A DNA stretch of 56,000 nucleotides from an uncultured Caulobacterales bacterium (GTDB taxonomy: Bacteria; Pseudomonadota; Alphaproteobacteria; Caulobacterales; Caulobacteraceae): positions 1 to 56,000 of the forward strand of contig CAIOJR010000041.1 of assembly GCA_903858685.1 (NCBI GenBank). The letters run 5' to 3'. Under the pieces are notes generated by a model. It was given only the letters and a program-made list of their open reading frames with translations. It ran no database searches and was not told the origin of the DNA. Shown here piece after piece: positions 46,091-55,430 of this stretch (position 1 is the first letter of the stretch; every line of letters begins with the position of its first letter). The translations under genes and the position numbers were made by a program.

Positions 46091-46960
46091 ATGCGGCCAA
46101 TTCCTCCAACCCCCAGCACTGCGCCACTCGCGCCCGGGCTCTATGTGGTCTCGACGCCCATCGGCAATCTGCGCGACATGACCTTGCGGGCGGTGGATAT
46201 TCTGGCCAATGCAGATCTGGTCCTGGCGGAGGATACGCGGGTCGCCGCCAAGCTGATGTCGGCCTATGATCTCAAGCCCAAGGTGGAGCGTTACGACGAC
46301 CACACGGATGCGCGCCGGCGTCCCCAGATCCTCGAAGCGCTCGCAGCGGGGCGCCGGATCGCCCTGATTTCCGACGCGGGCACCCCTCTGGTGTCTGATC
46401 CTGGATATCGTCTGGTAGAGGCCGCGGCTCAGGCCGGCCTGCCCGTCTTTGCAGCGCCTGGCGCTTCAGCGATGCTGGCGGCGCTGGCTGTGTCGGGATT
46501 GCCGAGCGACCGTTTTCTTTTTGCAGGCTTTGCGCCGTCGAAAAGCCAAGCACGGGCGACGTTTCTGGACGAACTGGCGCCGATCCGCGCCACCTTGATT
46601 CTTTATGAGACCGGGCCGCGTCTGCATGAGAGCCTTGAAGCGATGCTGACGGCTTTTGGCGACAGACCTGCAGTGGTCGCCCGGGAATTGACCAAGCTTC
46701 ATGAGACCGTCGTTCGGGGCGGGCTGAAGCAGCTGGCCCAGCATTTTTCCGGCGCCCCGCCCAAGGGTGAAATTGTCGTCCTGGTGGGTCAGGGCGACGA
46801 CGCGCCGGCGACGCCGGAAGACGCCGACACCGCCCTTAGGGAAGCCTTGACGCGGCTGTCGCCCGCCGAAGCCTCTGCGGAGGTCGCCAAGGCGCTGGGG
46901 TTGAAGCGTCGCGATCTCTATCAGCGCGCCCTCGCCTTCAAGGCTGAGGCCAAGGATTGA
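46091..46960 (+). CDS. rsmI: 16S rRNA (cytidine1402-2'-O)-methyltransferase
   Basis: SAM-dependent 2'-O methylation of C1402 in the ribosomal P site. The 289 residues show the tetrapyrrole-methylase fold: LYVVSTPIGNLRDMTLRAVDIL, VLAEDTR, DHTDARRRPQILEAL, ALISDAGTPLVSDPGYRLV, PGASAMLAAL and FLFAGFAPSK. The stop overlaps the TTG start of yraN, so the pair is translationally coupled, which is the usual neighbour relation. Confidence 0.95.
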   Translation: MRPIPPTPSTAPLAPGLYVVSTPIGNLRDMTLRAVDILANADLVLAEDTRVAAKLMSAYDLKPKVERYDDHTDARRRPQILEALAAGRRIALISDAGTPLVSDPGYRLVEAAAQAGLPVFAAPGASAMLAALAVSGLPSDRFLFAGFAPSKSQARATFLDELAPIRATLILYETGPRLHESLEAMLTAFGDRPAVVARELTKLHETVVRGGLKQLAQHFSGAPPKGEIVVLVGQGDDAPATPEDADTALREALTRLSPAEASAEVAKALGLKRRDLYQRALAFKAEAKD

Positions 46961-47331
46961 CCAGGGCGGCGCGTCGCCAGCGGGGCTTGAAGGCCAGACA
47001 TGACGGACGCACCGCCGAATGGATCGCGGCCTTGTGGCTGATGTTGCATGGCTGGCGCATTGTCGGCTTCCGAACACGGACGCCGGAGGCTGAAATTGAT
47101 CTGCTGATCCGGCGCGGCCATGTTCTGGCGGGCGTCGAGGTCAAACAGCGCAGGACCCTTGATGAGGCCCTGACGGCGGTCACGCCCCGCCAGCAGAGGC
47201 GTCTGTTGCTGGCGGTCGGCGCGATTGCGGCGCGCAGGCCCGGCTGGCGAAATCTGGACGTGCGGCTTGATCTGGTGGCTCTCGCGCCCGGGCGGCTGCC
47301 CCGACACCTGACAGATGTCTGGCGACCGTGA
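46957..47331 (+). CDS. yraN: YraN/UPF0102 family endonuclease-like protein
   Basis: A 124-residue protein of the UPF0102 family with a restriction-endonuclease-like core: GRTAEWIAALWLMLHGWRIVGFRTRTPEAEIDLLIRRG and VAGVEVKQR-like GVEVKQRRTLDEAL, which hold the Glu-Asp-(Glu/Val)-x-Lys catalytic pattern. Biological role unsettled. The start is TTG at 46957 within the rsmI stop (TTGA). Confidence 0.88.
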   Translation: MTRAARRQRGLKARHDGRTAEWIAALWLMLHGWRIVGFRTRTPEAEIDLLIRRGHVLAGVEVKQRRTLDEALTAVTPRQQRRLLLAVGAIAARRPGWRNLDVRLDLVALAPGRLPRHLTDVWRP

Positions 47332-47436
47332 ATGATGCTCGCCGGAATATCGCTTCGCCCTGTTCCCCTTGGCCTCGAACCCTCCTAGATGTCTGACGGA
47401 CAAATGAACACCGCCCGTCGTGCAGGAGCCGAAACC

Positions 47437-48384
47437 ATGGGTCTGAAAGTCGCCATTCAGATGGATCCCGTTTCGGGCATCAATCCCCGCTCGGACACCA
47501 GCTTCCTGATGGCCCTGAACGCCCAGGCGCGAGGACACAGGCTTTGGACCTACCAGCCGGACCGGCTCGCACTGGAGGATGGTCGCCTGATCGCGCGCGG
47601 TCGGTCTCTGGAGGTGCGCGAAGGCGATGGTCCTCACGCCATCGAAGGTGATCTGGAGATCATAGATCTGGCGGACATTGATGTGGTCCTGATGCGGCAG
47701 GACCCGCCCTTTGACATGGCCTATATCACCGCCACCCATTTTCTCGAGCATGTTCATCCGTCAACCCTGGTGGTCAACGATCCGGCCTCGGTTCGCAATG
47801 CGCCGGAAAAGCTGCTTGTCACCCATTTTCCCGGCGTGCAGCCGCCGACCCTGATCAGCCGCGATATCGAGGCCATACTCGATTTTCGCGAGCGCTATCC
47901 GGATATGATCCTGAAGCCCCTCTATGGCGGCGGCGGGTCGGGCGTGGCGCGCCTGAAGAATGATGACGGCAATCTCGAAGCCATGCTGGAACTCCACTTC
48001 GCTATTGGGCGGGAGCCGGTAATCTGTCAGGCCTTCCTTCCCGCCGTGTCCGCAGGCGACAAGCGCATCCTCATTGTGGACGGCGAGCCCGTGGGCGCGA
48101 TCAACCGGATTCCGGCGCAGGGACAGGTCCGGTCCAATCTGCGGGTCGGCGGCCGGGCCGAAGCTGTGGAGCTGACGGCGCGGGACCGCGAGCTTTGCGA
48201 CATCATCGGCCCAACGCTGAAAAAGCAGGGCCTGATCTTCGTTGGCGTGGATGTGATCGGGCACTACCTCACCGAGATCAACGTCACCTCTCCCACGGGC
48301 GCGCAACAGTTGAAGCGATTTACCGGTGTCGACGCCACCGCCATCATGTGGGATCGGATCGAGGCGATCCGCGCGGCGCGCTGA
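47437..48384 (+). CDS. gshB: glutathione synthetase
   Basis: ATP-dependent ligation of gamma-glutamylcysteine and glycine. The product is 315 residues of the prokaryotic ATP-grasp type: [68 protein letters not shown] (ATP-grasp loop), and [14 protein letters not shown]. The ATG at 47437 is preferred because AGGAG lies 8 bases upstream; an ATG at 47389 is in frame. Confidence 0.95.
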   Translation: MGLKVAIQMDPVSGINPRSDTSFLMALNAQARGHRLWTYQPDRLALEDGRLIARGRSLEVREGDGPHAIEGDLEIIDLADIDVVLMRQDPPFDMAYITATHFLEHVHPSTLVVNDPASVRNAPEKLLVTHFPGVQPPTLISRDIEAILDFRERYPDMILKPLYGGGGSGVARLKNDDGNLEAMLELHFAIGREPVICQAFLPAVSAGDKRILIVDGEPVGAINRIPAQGQVRSNLRVGGRAEAVELTARDRELCDIIGPTLKKQGLIFVGVDVIGHYLTEINVTSPTGAQQLKRFTGVDATAIMWDRIEAIRAAR

Positions 48385-48415
48385 TAGAGTGGTGAAAGGC
48401 CCGATCGAGCTGAAT

Positions 48416-51100
48416 ATGGAGCGCGACACGCCCGCGCTGCCGCCAGAGGCGGCAGGCGCAACGCCTGTCATGCTGCAATATTTTGAGGCCAAGACGCGCC
48501 ATCCCGACGCCCTGGTCTTTTTTCGCATGGGCGATTTTTACGAACTGTTCTTCGACGACGCGCGCAAGGCCGCCGAGGCGCTGGGCATCACCCTGACCTA
48601 CCGTGGCAAGCACGGCGGTGACGACATCCCTATGGCGGGCGTGCCCGTTCAAGCGGCGGAAGCCTATCTCGCCAAGCTGATCCGCAGTGGATTTCGTGTC
48701 GCGGTCTGCGAGCAGATGGAAGACCCCTCTGAAGCGCGCAAGCGGGGATCAAAGTCGATTGTTCGCCGCGACGTGGTGCGGGTGGTGACCCCAGGCACCT
48801 TGACGGAGGACAGCCTGCTGGATGCGCGCGGCGCCAACTGGCTGGCCGCCGTGGCGGTGCGCTCCGGCCAGGCCGCGGTCGCTGCGGCGGAATTATCCAC
48901 AGGCGAGGTCTGGTCGTTCCAGATCGAATCTGACGGGCTTTCACCTGTGCTGGCCAGTCTGAGACCCACGGAAATCCTTGTTCCAGATCGCGCTTTCGCC
49001 GATTCGAGCCTGGCGGAAGCGCTGAAGGCCGGAGGCGGTCTGGTTCAACCAATGCCACAGGCGCTCGCCGAGCCGTCCGCCTCCGAAGCGCGGGTCAAGC
49101 GGCTGTACGGTGTCGATACACTGGATGGATTTGGCGGCCTGACGACAGTGGAGGTCGTGGCGCTGGGGCTGATCGCAGCGCATCTGGATCTGACCCAGGC
49201 GGGTCGGATACCCGCCTTGGCGGCGCCAAGGCGGGCCCTGGGCGCTCAGACGCTCGCCATCGACCCGGCGACGCGGGCCAGCCTCGAAATCGACCGCACC
49301 ACCAGCGGCGGCCGCGAAGGATCGCTTCTGGGGGCCATAGACCGCACGGTCACCGCACAGGGCGCCAGAACCCTGGCGGAGCGGCTGGCCCGGCCCTTGA
49401 TGACGGTTGATGCGATCAATGAGCGCCTCGATTCGGTGGCCTTGTTCATGGAGAACCGGCGACTGCGCGAAGATGTTCGCGCCGATCTCAGATCGGCGGG
49501 CGACCTGGCGCGCAGTCTGTCGCGTCTGGCCCTGGGGCGGGGCGGCCCGCGTGATCTGGGCCTGATCCGGTCCGGACTGGATGCGGGCGAGCGGCTCTGC
49601 GCCCGATTCATCCAGCTGGTCGATCCTTTGCGCGCCATACCGGTCGAGGTGAGCGATGCGCTCAACTCCCTCAGCCTGTCGCTGGAGCCCGAGGTTGGCG
49701 CGTTTCTGGACGTGCTGAAGCAGGCATTGGACGAGGACCTGCCCGCCCTGGCGCGTGACGGGGGATTTGTCGCCAAGGGATATCGACCCGAGCTCGACCA
49801 GACACGGGCGCTGCGGGACGACAGCCGACGCGTCGTCGCGGCGCTGGAAGCGAGGCTCCAGCAGGAAACTGGTCAGGCGATCCGGATTCGTCACAACGCC
49901 GTATTGGGCTATTTTGTCGACGCCACCGCAAAACAGGCCGAACCGCTCCTGCGGGAGCCGTGGAACACGACCTTTATCCATCGTCAGACCACCGCCAATC
50001 AGATCCGTTTCACCACGACGGAATTGGCCGATCTTGACGCGCGCATCTCTCAGGCGGCGGATCGGGCGCGGGCAATGGAGGCGGAGACCTTCGAGGACCT
50101 TCGCCGTCGCACGGAGGATCTCGCGGAACCCATTCGTGAGGCGGCTCGCGCGTTGGCCGCGCTGGACGTGGCCTCGGCCCTGGCGGAATGGGCCGAAGAG
50201 GTCGGTTGTGTTCGCCCGCAAATCGACGACAGCCTGATCTTCGAGGCCGAAGGCGCCCGTCATCCGGTGGTGGAGCAGGCGGTGCGCCGCGCCGGCCAGC
50301 CCTATACCCCCAATGATTGTCGACTGGATGGCGCAGGAGAGGCCTCCCCGCGGCTTTCCATCGTCACCGGTCCGAACATGGCGGGCAAATCGACCTTTTT
50401 GCGCCAGAATGCACTGCTGGTGGTCCTGGCTCAGGCCGGTTCCTTTGTGCCGGCGCGACGGCTGCGGCTTGGCGTTGTGGACCGCCTGTTCAGTCGGGTC
50501 GGCGCGGGAGATGATCTGGCGCGTGGCCGGTCGACCTTCATGATGGAGATGGTGGAAACCGCCGCCATTCTGACCCAGTCGACGCCGCGTTCGCTGGTCG
50601 TCCTGGACGAAATCGGACGGGGAACGGCGACCTATGACGGTCTGGCCATTGCCTGGGCGGCGGCGGAGGCTCTGCACGACGTCAATCGAAGCCGAACCCT
50701 GTTCGCCACCCATTATCACGAACTGGCCCGGTTGGAGGAACGCCTCGCCCATGTCGGCAATCTGTCTCTGCGTGCGCGGGAGTGGAATGGCGAACTGGTG
50801 TTTTTGCACGAGGCGGCGCCGGGGGCGGCGGATCGTTCCTATGGCGTGCAGGTGGCCAAACTGGCGGGTGTGCCCGCCCCTGTCGTGGCCCGGGCGCGAG
50901 ACGTCCTGGACAGGCTCGAAAGTGAACCAAACTCCCCTGCCCGTCTGGACGATCTGCCCCTGTTCGCGGCAAGACCCGCGCCTGTCGCGCGCGAGCCCTC
51001 TCGAATCGAACTTCAGCTGAAGGCGATCGATCCGGATCAAATGTCGCCGAGAGAGGCGCTGGAGGCGCTTTATCGGCTGAAATCCCTTCAGACGGACTAG
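48416..51100 (+). CDS. mutS: DNA mismatch repair protein MutS
   Basis: Mismatch sensor and ATPase. The 894 residues include the mismatch-recognition FFRMGDFYELF with Phe41 and Glu43, connector and lever domains, the Walker A GPNMAGKST (about 651-659), LDEIGRGTATYDGLAIAWA (Walker B and signature) and FATHYHEL. The C-terminus SPREALEALYRLKSL is the tetramer-forming tail. The ATG at 48416 was picked from N-terminal similarity; GTG codons at 48389 and 48392 are alternatives. No mutL is present in the window. Confidence 0.95.
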   Translation: MERDTPALPPEAAGATPVMLQYFEAKTRHPDALVFFRMGDFYELFFDDARKAAEALGITLTYRGKHGGDDIPMAGVPVQAAEAYLAKLIRSGFRVAVCEQMEDPSEARKRGSKSIVRRDVVRVVTPGTLTEDSLLDARGANWLAAVAVRSGQAAVAAAELSTGEVWSFQIESDGLSPVLASLRPTEILVPDRAFADSSLAEALKAGGGLVQPMPQALAEPSASEARVKRLYGVDTLDGFGGLTTVEVVALGLIAAHLDLTQAGRIPALAAPRRALGAQTLAIDPATRASLEIDRTTSGGREGSLLGAIDRTVTAQGARTLAERLARPLMTVDAINERLDSVALFMENRRLREDVRADLRSAGDLARSLSRLALGRGGPRDLGLIRSGLDAGERLCARFIQLVDPLRAIPVEVSDALNSLSLSLEPEVGAFLDVLKQALDEDLPALARDGGFVAKGYRPELDQTRALRDDSRRVVAALEARLQQETGQAIRIRHNAVLGYFVDATAKQAEPLLREPWNTTFIHRQTTANQIRFTTTELADLDARISQAADRARAMEAETFEDLRRRTEDLAEPIREAARALAALDVASALAEWAEEVGCVRPQIDDSLIFEAEGARHPVVEQAVRRAGQPYTPNDCRLDGAGEASPRLSIVTGPNMAGKSTFLRQNALLVVLAQAGSFVPARRLRLGVVDRLFSRVGAGDDLARGRSTFMMEMVETAAILTQSTPRSLVVLDEIGRGTATYDGLAIAWAAAEALHDVNRSRTLFATHYHELARLEERLAHVGNLSLRAREWNGELVFLHEAAPGAADRSYGVQVAKLAGVPAPVVARARDVLDRLESEPNSPARLDDLPLFAARPAPVAREPSRIELQLKAIDPDQMSPREALEALYRLKSLQTD

Positions 51101-51153
51101 GCCGGGCGCCAGGCCTGTTGGACTTGGACGCAAGGCGCCTTAACTTCACGTGG

Positions 51154-54009
51154 ATGGCTCGTCGTCTCCGCCCCACCCGTATCGAATATGTCGTCGACGG
51201 CCACCGTCTGCGCGCCCAGCTCAGCGCCGCAGCACTGGATGCTCTGGGGGATGAAGCGGAACAGCGGCGACGGGCCCTCGAAGTGTTGCGCGCGGCCCTG
51301 TTTCGCGGGCGGATGATCGCCAAGGAAAGATTGGAGGACGGCGCCAGCGGGATCGAAACGGCGCAAATTCTCGCACGTGTTGTCGATGAGGTGATCACAG
51401 CACTCTATGACTTCACGACGGTGCACGTCTTTCGCGCGCGAAATCCCACCGAAGGCGAACGTCTGGCCTTGATGGCGGTGGGCGGCTATGGCCGGGGCGC
51501 CATGGCGCCGTTTTCAGATGTCGATCTGTTGTTTCTAAGGCCCTACAAGCCGACGCCCCATGCGGAGAGCGTGATCGAGTTCATGCTCTACGCCCTGTGG
51601 GATCTGGGGCTGAAGGTCGGACACGCATCCCGCACGGTGGATGAATGCCTGAGACTGGCGCGGGAAGACTTTACGATTCGCACCGCCCTTCTGGAAGCGC
51701 GCTATCTGACTGGCGACGAGGCCCTGGCGGCTGATCTGGTGGTGCGATTTCGCAAGGAGGTCTGTGATGGGACGGGCGCCGAGTTCGTCGCCGCCAAGCT
51801 CAAGGAACGCGATGATCGCCACGCCCGGGCGGGAGCTTCGCGTTACATGGTCGAGCCCAATGTCAAGGAAGGCAAGGGCGGCCTGCGCGACCTGAACACC
51901 CTGTTCTGGATCGCACAATACCTCCACCCCGCGGACGGCCCGGCGGAGTTCATCCGCCTGAAGGAATTCACGCACCGGGAATTGAAGGCGTTCATCCGCG
52001 CCTTTGATTTCCTCTGGGCTGTGCGCGCCCATCTCCACTATGCCACTGGCCGCGCCGAAGAGCGTTTGTCCTTCGATCTCCAACCGGAAATCGCGCGGCG
52101 CATGGGCTATCTGGGCCAGATGGCGCAAGACGGCGAAGGGGTCAGTCTCGAAACGGGTGTCGAACGCTTCATGCGGCGCTATTTCCTCATCGCCAAGGAG
52201 GTCGGCGCCCTGACCCGCGCCTTCTGCGCCAAGCTTGAAGCCGAGGAGGCCAAGAAGCGGCCACAGGGCTTGTCGCGCTTTCTGCCGAACCGTCTGAAGG
52301 CGGGTCGCAAGGTCGTCGCCCCCGGCTTCGTGAACGAGGGCGGGCGACTGAGCATCGAATCGGACGACATATTCGAGAAGGATGCAGTGAATCTGCTGCG
52401 TCTGTTCCGGGTCGCGGATCGCGCCAATCTCGACCTGCATCCCGACGCCTTCACCGCCGTCAGCCGGGCCTTGAATCTGGTGACGCCCCGACTGCGCCGT
52501 GACCCTCTGGCGGCGGAGGTGTTTCTCGACATTCTGGCGCGCGGTCGCCACACCTACCGGACCCTCACCCTGATGAACGAGGCGGGGCTTCTTGGCCGTT
52601 ATCTGCCGGAGTTCGGCCGGGTGGTGGCCCAGATGCAGTTCAACATGTACCATTCCTATACGGTGGACGAACATACGCTGCGGGCGGTTGGCGTCATGGC
52701 CGATGTGATGGCTGGTCGCCTGGCGGAGGATCACCCTCTGGCCGTCTCGGTCGCGCCCATGGTCAGTGACACTGAAGCGCTTTTTCTGGCCATGCTGCTG
52801 CATGACACGGGCAAGGGCGGCGAAGGCGGACAGGAATTGGCGGGCGCCCGAGCGGCGCGTTCGGCCTGCGAGCGTCTGGGTTTGCCCCAAGCTCGGCTTG
52901 AGCTGGTGGCCTGGCTGGTTGAACATCACCTCGTCATGTCCGATTTCGCCCAGAAGCGGGATGTCGGCGATCCTCGCACCGTGTCGGATTTCGTGAAGAT
53001 CGTGCAAAACCCGGAACGAATGCGCATGTTGCTCATTCTGACGGTCGCCGATATCCGGGCCGTGGGACCCGGCGTCTGGAACGGCTGGAAAGGTCAGCTT
53101 CTGCGGGAGCTTTATGCCGCCTCGGAGGCAGTGTTCCGCGGCGGTCGAGGGGCGGACGCCGCAGAGCATGCGCGTCGCGCTGTTGCCGATGAGGCGCGTG
53201 AACGGCTGATCTCCTGGGCCGGCGCGGATCATGATGATCTGGCCGACTGGTCACGGAAGATGGAAGATGTCTATTTCACCGCCTTTGGACCGGAAGAGCA
53301 GTCCCGGCACTTCCAGCTCATTCGTCGCGCGGCGAGCCAGGGCGGCGCCGCAGCGATCGCCGAGATCCGCCGTGACGCCCCGGTGGCCGAAGTGACCGTC
53401 GCCGCGGCCGACCGTCGGGGCCTTTTCGCCGATCTGGCGGGCGTGATAGCGAGCATGGGCGCCAATGTGGTGGGCGCGCGCGTGTTCACATCCAGCGCCG
53501 GGCAGGCGCTCGACATGTTCCTGGTGCAGGACGCCGCCGGCGGTCCCTTTGGCTGTGATCATCCCCAGGCCATACAGCGAATGGTTCAGGCCTTGGAGGC
53601 GGTGGGACGCGGAGATGCCCAAAAGATCGAATCTGTCCGGCGCGGAGATCCCGGCCGGACAGCGGCTTTTTCCGTTACCGCGGCGGCATCGGTCGATAAT
53701 GAAGCCTCCGAGGCCGCCACCGTTGTGGAGGTCACCGGCAGGGACCGGCCAGGCCTGTTGGAGGCGCTGGCCCGAACCCTGGCTGAAGCCGGACTTTCCA
53801 TCCAGTCCGCCCATGTCGACTGTTATGGCGAGCGCGCGGTGGACGCCTTTTATGTCTCGCCAGTCGATGGCGGCAAGCTGGAAGACCCCAGGCGCATCGC
53901 CAATCTGAGGGAGGCCCTGGTCAGTGTCCTGGAGGCAGGCGACGCTGATCCACAGCAGCCCACTGCACGACCTAGACGGCAACGCGCCCGGGCCAGTCGC
54001 GCGCGCTGA
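51154..54009 (+). CDS. glnD: bifunctional PII uridylyltransferase / uridylyl-removing enzyme
   Basis: Primary nitrogen sensor that adds UMP to and removes it from PII proteins in response to glutamine. The 951 residues have the nucleotidyltransferase motif GGYGRGAMAPFSDVDLLFL (about 110-128), GKGGLRDLNTLFWIA, an HD hydrolase domain with LHDTGKGG near 548, and two C-terminal ACT domains (about 745-810 and 855-925; DRRGLFADLAGVIASMGANV and DRPGLLEALARTLAEAGLSI). ATG at 51154 gives MARRLRPTR; a TTG at 51118 is in frame. The end is unusually basic. It is 53 bases from mutS. Confidence 0.95.
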   Translation: MARRLRPTRIEYVVDGHRLRAQLSAAALDALGDEAEQRRRALEVLRAALFRGRMIAKERLEDGASGIETAQILARVVDEVITALYDFTTVHVFRARNPTEGERLALMAVGGYGRGAMAPFSDVDLLFLRPYKPTPHAESVIEFMLYALWDLGLKVGHASRTVDECLRLAREDFTIRTALLEARYLTGDEALAADLVVRFRKEVCDGTGAEFVAAKLKERDDRHARAGASRYMVEPNVKEGKGGLRDLNTLFWIAQYLHPADGPAEFIRLKEFTHRELKAFIRAFDFLWAVRAHLHYATGRAEERLSFDLQPEIARRMGYLGQMAQDGEGVSLETGVERFMRRYFLIAKEVGALTRAFCAKLEAEEAKKRPQGLSRFLPNRLKAGRKVVAPGFVNEGGRLSIESDDIFEKDAVNLLRLFRVADRANLDLHPDAFTAVSRALNLVTPRLRRDPLAAEVFLDILARGRHTYRTLTLMNEAGLLGRYLPEFGRVVAQMQFNMYHSYTVDEHTLRAVGVMADVMAGRLAEDHPLAVSVAPMVSDTEALFLAMLLHDTGKGGEGGQELAGARAARSACERLGLPQARLELVAWLVEHHLVMSDFAQKRDVGDPRTVSDFVKIVQNPERMRMLLILTVADIRAVGPGVWNGWKGQLLRELYAASEAVFRGGRGADAAEHARRAVADEARERLISWAGADHDDLADWSRKMEDVYFTAFGPEEQSRHFQLIRRAASQGGAAAIAEIRRDAPVAEVTVAAADRRGLFADLAGVIASMGANVVGARVFTSSAGQALDMFLVQDAAGGPFGCDHPQAIQRMVQALEAVGRGDAQKIESVRRGDPGRTAAFSVTAAASVDNEASEAATVVEVTGRDRPGLLEALARTLAEAGLSIQSAHVDCYGERAVDAFYVSPVDGGKLEDPRRIANLREALVSVLEAGDADPQQPTARPRRQRARASRAR

Positions 54010-54018
54010 TTTCACCCT

Positions 54019-55305
54019 TCAGCCGGGCGGCGCAGCCTCGTCTAGCGGTTGACCAAGCAAAAGGCCTGGCGCGTCGCCCGTCACGCCGCCGGCTTCGCGG
54101 GCTAGCAGGCGGCGCAGCGGCGCCATGGCGTTGACGGCGTCAAGACCCGCATCGCGGGCGAGACGCATCAACGGATTGTTGTTGGAAAAGGATTTGGCGA
54201 ACAGGTCGGACGCCAGCATAGAGCCCGCTGTATCGAACCGGCGCCAGCGGGCGTAACGATCGAGCACCAGGGGTGATCCAATGTCCTCGCCCAGCTTGGC
54301 CGCGTCGCTGAGGACCTGCGCCAGGGCGGCGACGTCCTTGAGGCCAAGATTAAGGCCTTGACCAGAAATCGGGTGCACCCCGTGAGCGGAATCGCCGACC
54401 AGAGCCAGGCGCTTTGCCGTGGATGAGTGTGAGAGCTGCAAGGACAAGGGATAGGCGAACCGCGCGCCGATCAGGCTGGGCTGGCCAATATCATCGCCGA
54501 ATCGACGTCGCAGCAGGGATTCAAAAGCGGCGTCGCTGATCGTCACCAGAGCTTCCGCCCGCGATGTCCGTTCCGTCCAGACCAGGGACGCCCGGTCCTG
54601 GGTCAGGGGAAGGATGGCCAGGGGTCCGGACGGCATGAAATGCTGCCAGGCGGTTCCATCGTGCGGCCGATCCAGCTGAACGGTCGCAACCACGCCGGTC
54701 TGTCCGTAGGACCAGCCGTTTGCGCCCAAGCCTGCTGCGACCCGCAGAGGCGACTTGCGTCCCTCTGATCCGATGGCCAGGCGGGCCGTCACCCGGCGTC
54801 CGTCCTCCAGCCTCGCCTCAATACGGTTCGTCTCAAACTGAACTGCAGCGATCGAGGCCGGACGAAGACAGGTCACATTGGAGCGCGTCAGAGCCGCATC
54901 CAGCGCCATCCGGATATGGCGATTTTCCAACATCCATCCCAAGGGCTCGTCTCGATGGGCGTCTTCGATATCACTGGCCTGGATGCACATGCGTCCTGTC
55001 ACCGCCGCACCGCCGCCGGGCCCCGGCGCATGGCCGTCGGTCACCACGATGCGGCGGATCGGTTGGGCGACGCCTTCCAAGGCCTCGGCCAGACCTAATG
55101 CGCGCCACTGACGCAGGGCCGAATAGGCGATAGCCGAAGCGCGACCATCGAAGCTGGGTTCCAGTTGATCGAGGACGGCGGCCACATCCACCAGGATGGT
55201 TTTCAGACCGGCCTGATCGAGCGCAAGCGCCATGGTCGCTCCCGCCATGCCGGCGCCTGCAATCACGACATCACAGTCCAGATCGGGTTCGATGCTTGTC
55301 CTCAT
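54019..55305 (-). CDS. UbiH/Coq6-type FAD-dependent hydroxylase of ubiquinone synthesis
   Basis: Flavoprotein monooxygenase of 428 residues that hydroxylates the ubiquinone ring, probably C6 or C8-type positions; which carbon cannot be told from sequence. It has GAGMAGATMALALDQAG (FAD-binding), a DGRASAIAYSALRQW segment typical of the UbiH/VisC/Coq6 group, and GDSAHGVHPISGQGLNLGLKDVAAL (second FAD motif). The start at 55305 is MRTSIEPDLDCDV. Divergent from ftsK. Confidence 0.9.
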   Translation of the reverse strand: MRTSIEPDLDCDVVIAGAGMAGATMALALDQAGLKTILVDVAAVLDQLEPSFDGRASAIAYSALRQWRALGLAEALEGVAQPIRRIVVTDGHAPGPGGGAAVTGRMCIQASDIEDAHRDEPLGWMLENRHIRMALDAALTRSNVTCLRPASIAAVQFETNRIEARLEDGRRVTARLAIGSEGRKSPLRVAAGLGANGWSYGQTGVVATVQLDRPHDGTAWQHFMPSGPLAILPLTQDRASLVWTERTSRAEALVTISDAAFESLLRRRFGDDIGQPSLIGARFAYPLSLQLSHSSTAKRLALVGDSAHGVHPISGQGLNLGLKDVAALAQVLSDAAKLGEDIGSPLVLDRYARWRRFDTAGSMLASDLFAKSFSNNNPLMRLARDAGLDAVNAMAPLRRLLAREAGGVTGDAPGLLLGQPLDEAAPPG

Positions 55306-55355
55306 GAGACACTATGTGGCCCTCTGTTGCGCCTTCGTCCAGCATGGGTCGCTGG

Positions 55356-55370
55356 TAAACGCCACGTTAA
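55356..55370. promoter_or_regulatory. near-consensus CtrA box upstream of ftsK
   Basis: TAAA, seven bases, TTAA: seven of eight matches to TTAA-N7-TTAA, 61-75 bases before the ftsK ATG and 51 bases before the divergent ubiH-like start. Many CtrA sites tolerate one mismatch. Suggestive only. Confidence 0.35.
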
Positions 55371-55430
55371 CCGGCCTCGGGAGATTAATCGCTCTTCAAC
55401 CAAGCTCCCGAAAAGAGCCGGAGACAGGTG

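Noticed and set aside
48893-48901. Perfect DnaA box TTATCCACA.
   Set aside because: A lone copy inside mutS coding sequence, 17 kb from the origin region; chance or minor titration site. The near match at 41748 in rsmG is treated the same way.
48941-51133. 730-residue open frame antisense to mutS (also long ones antisense to rpsA at 2215-3462 and glnD at 51535-53232).
   Set aside because: Products lack any family motif and are rich in Arg, Gln, His and Gly, as expected for shadows of GC-rich genes.
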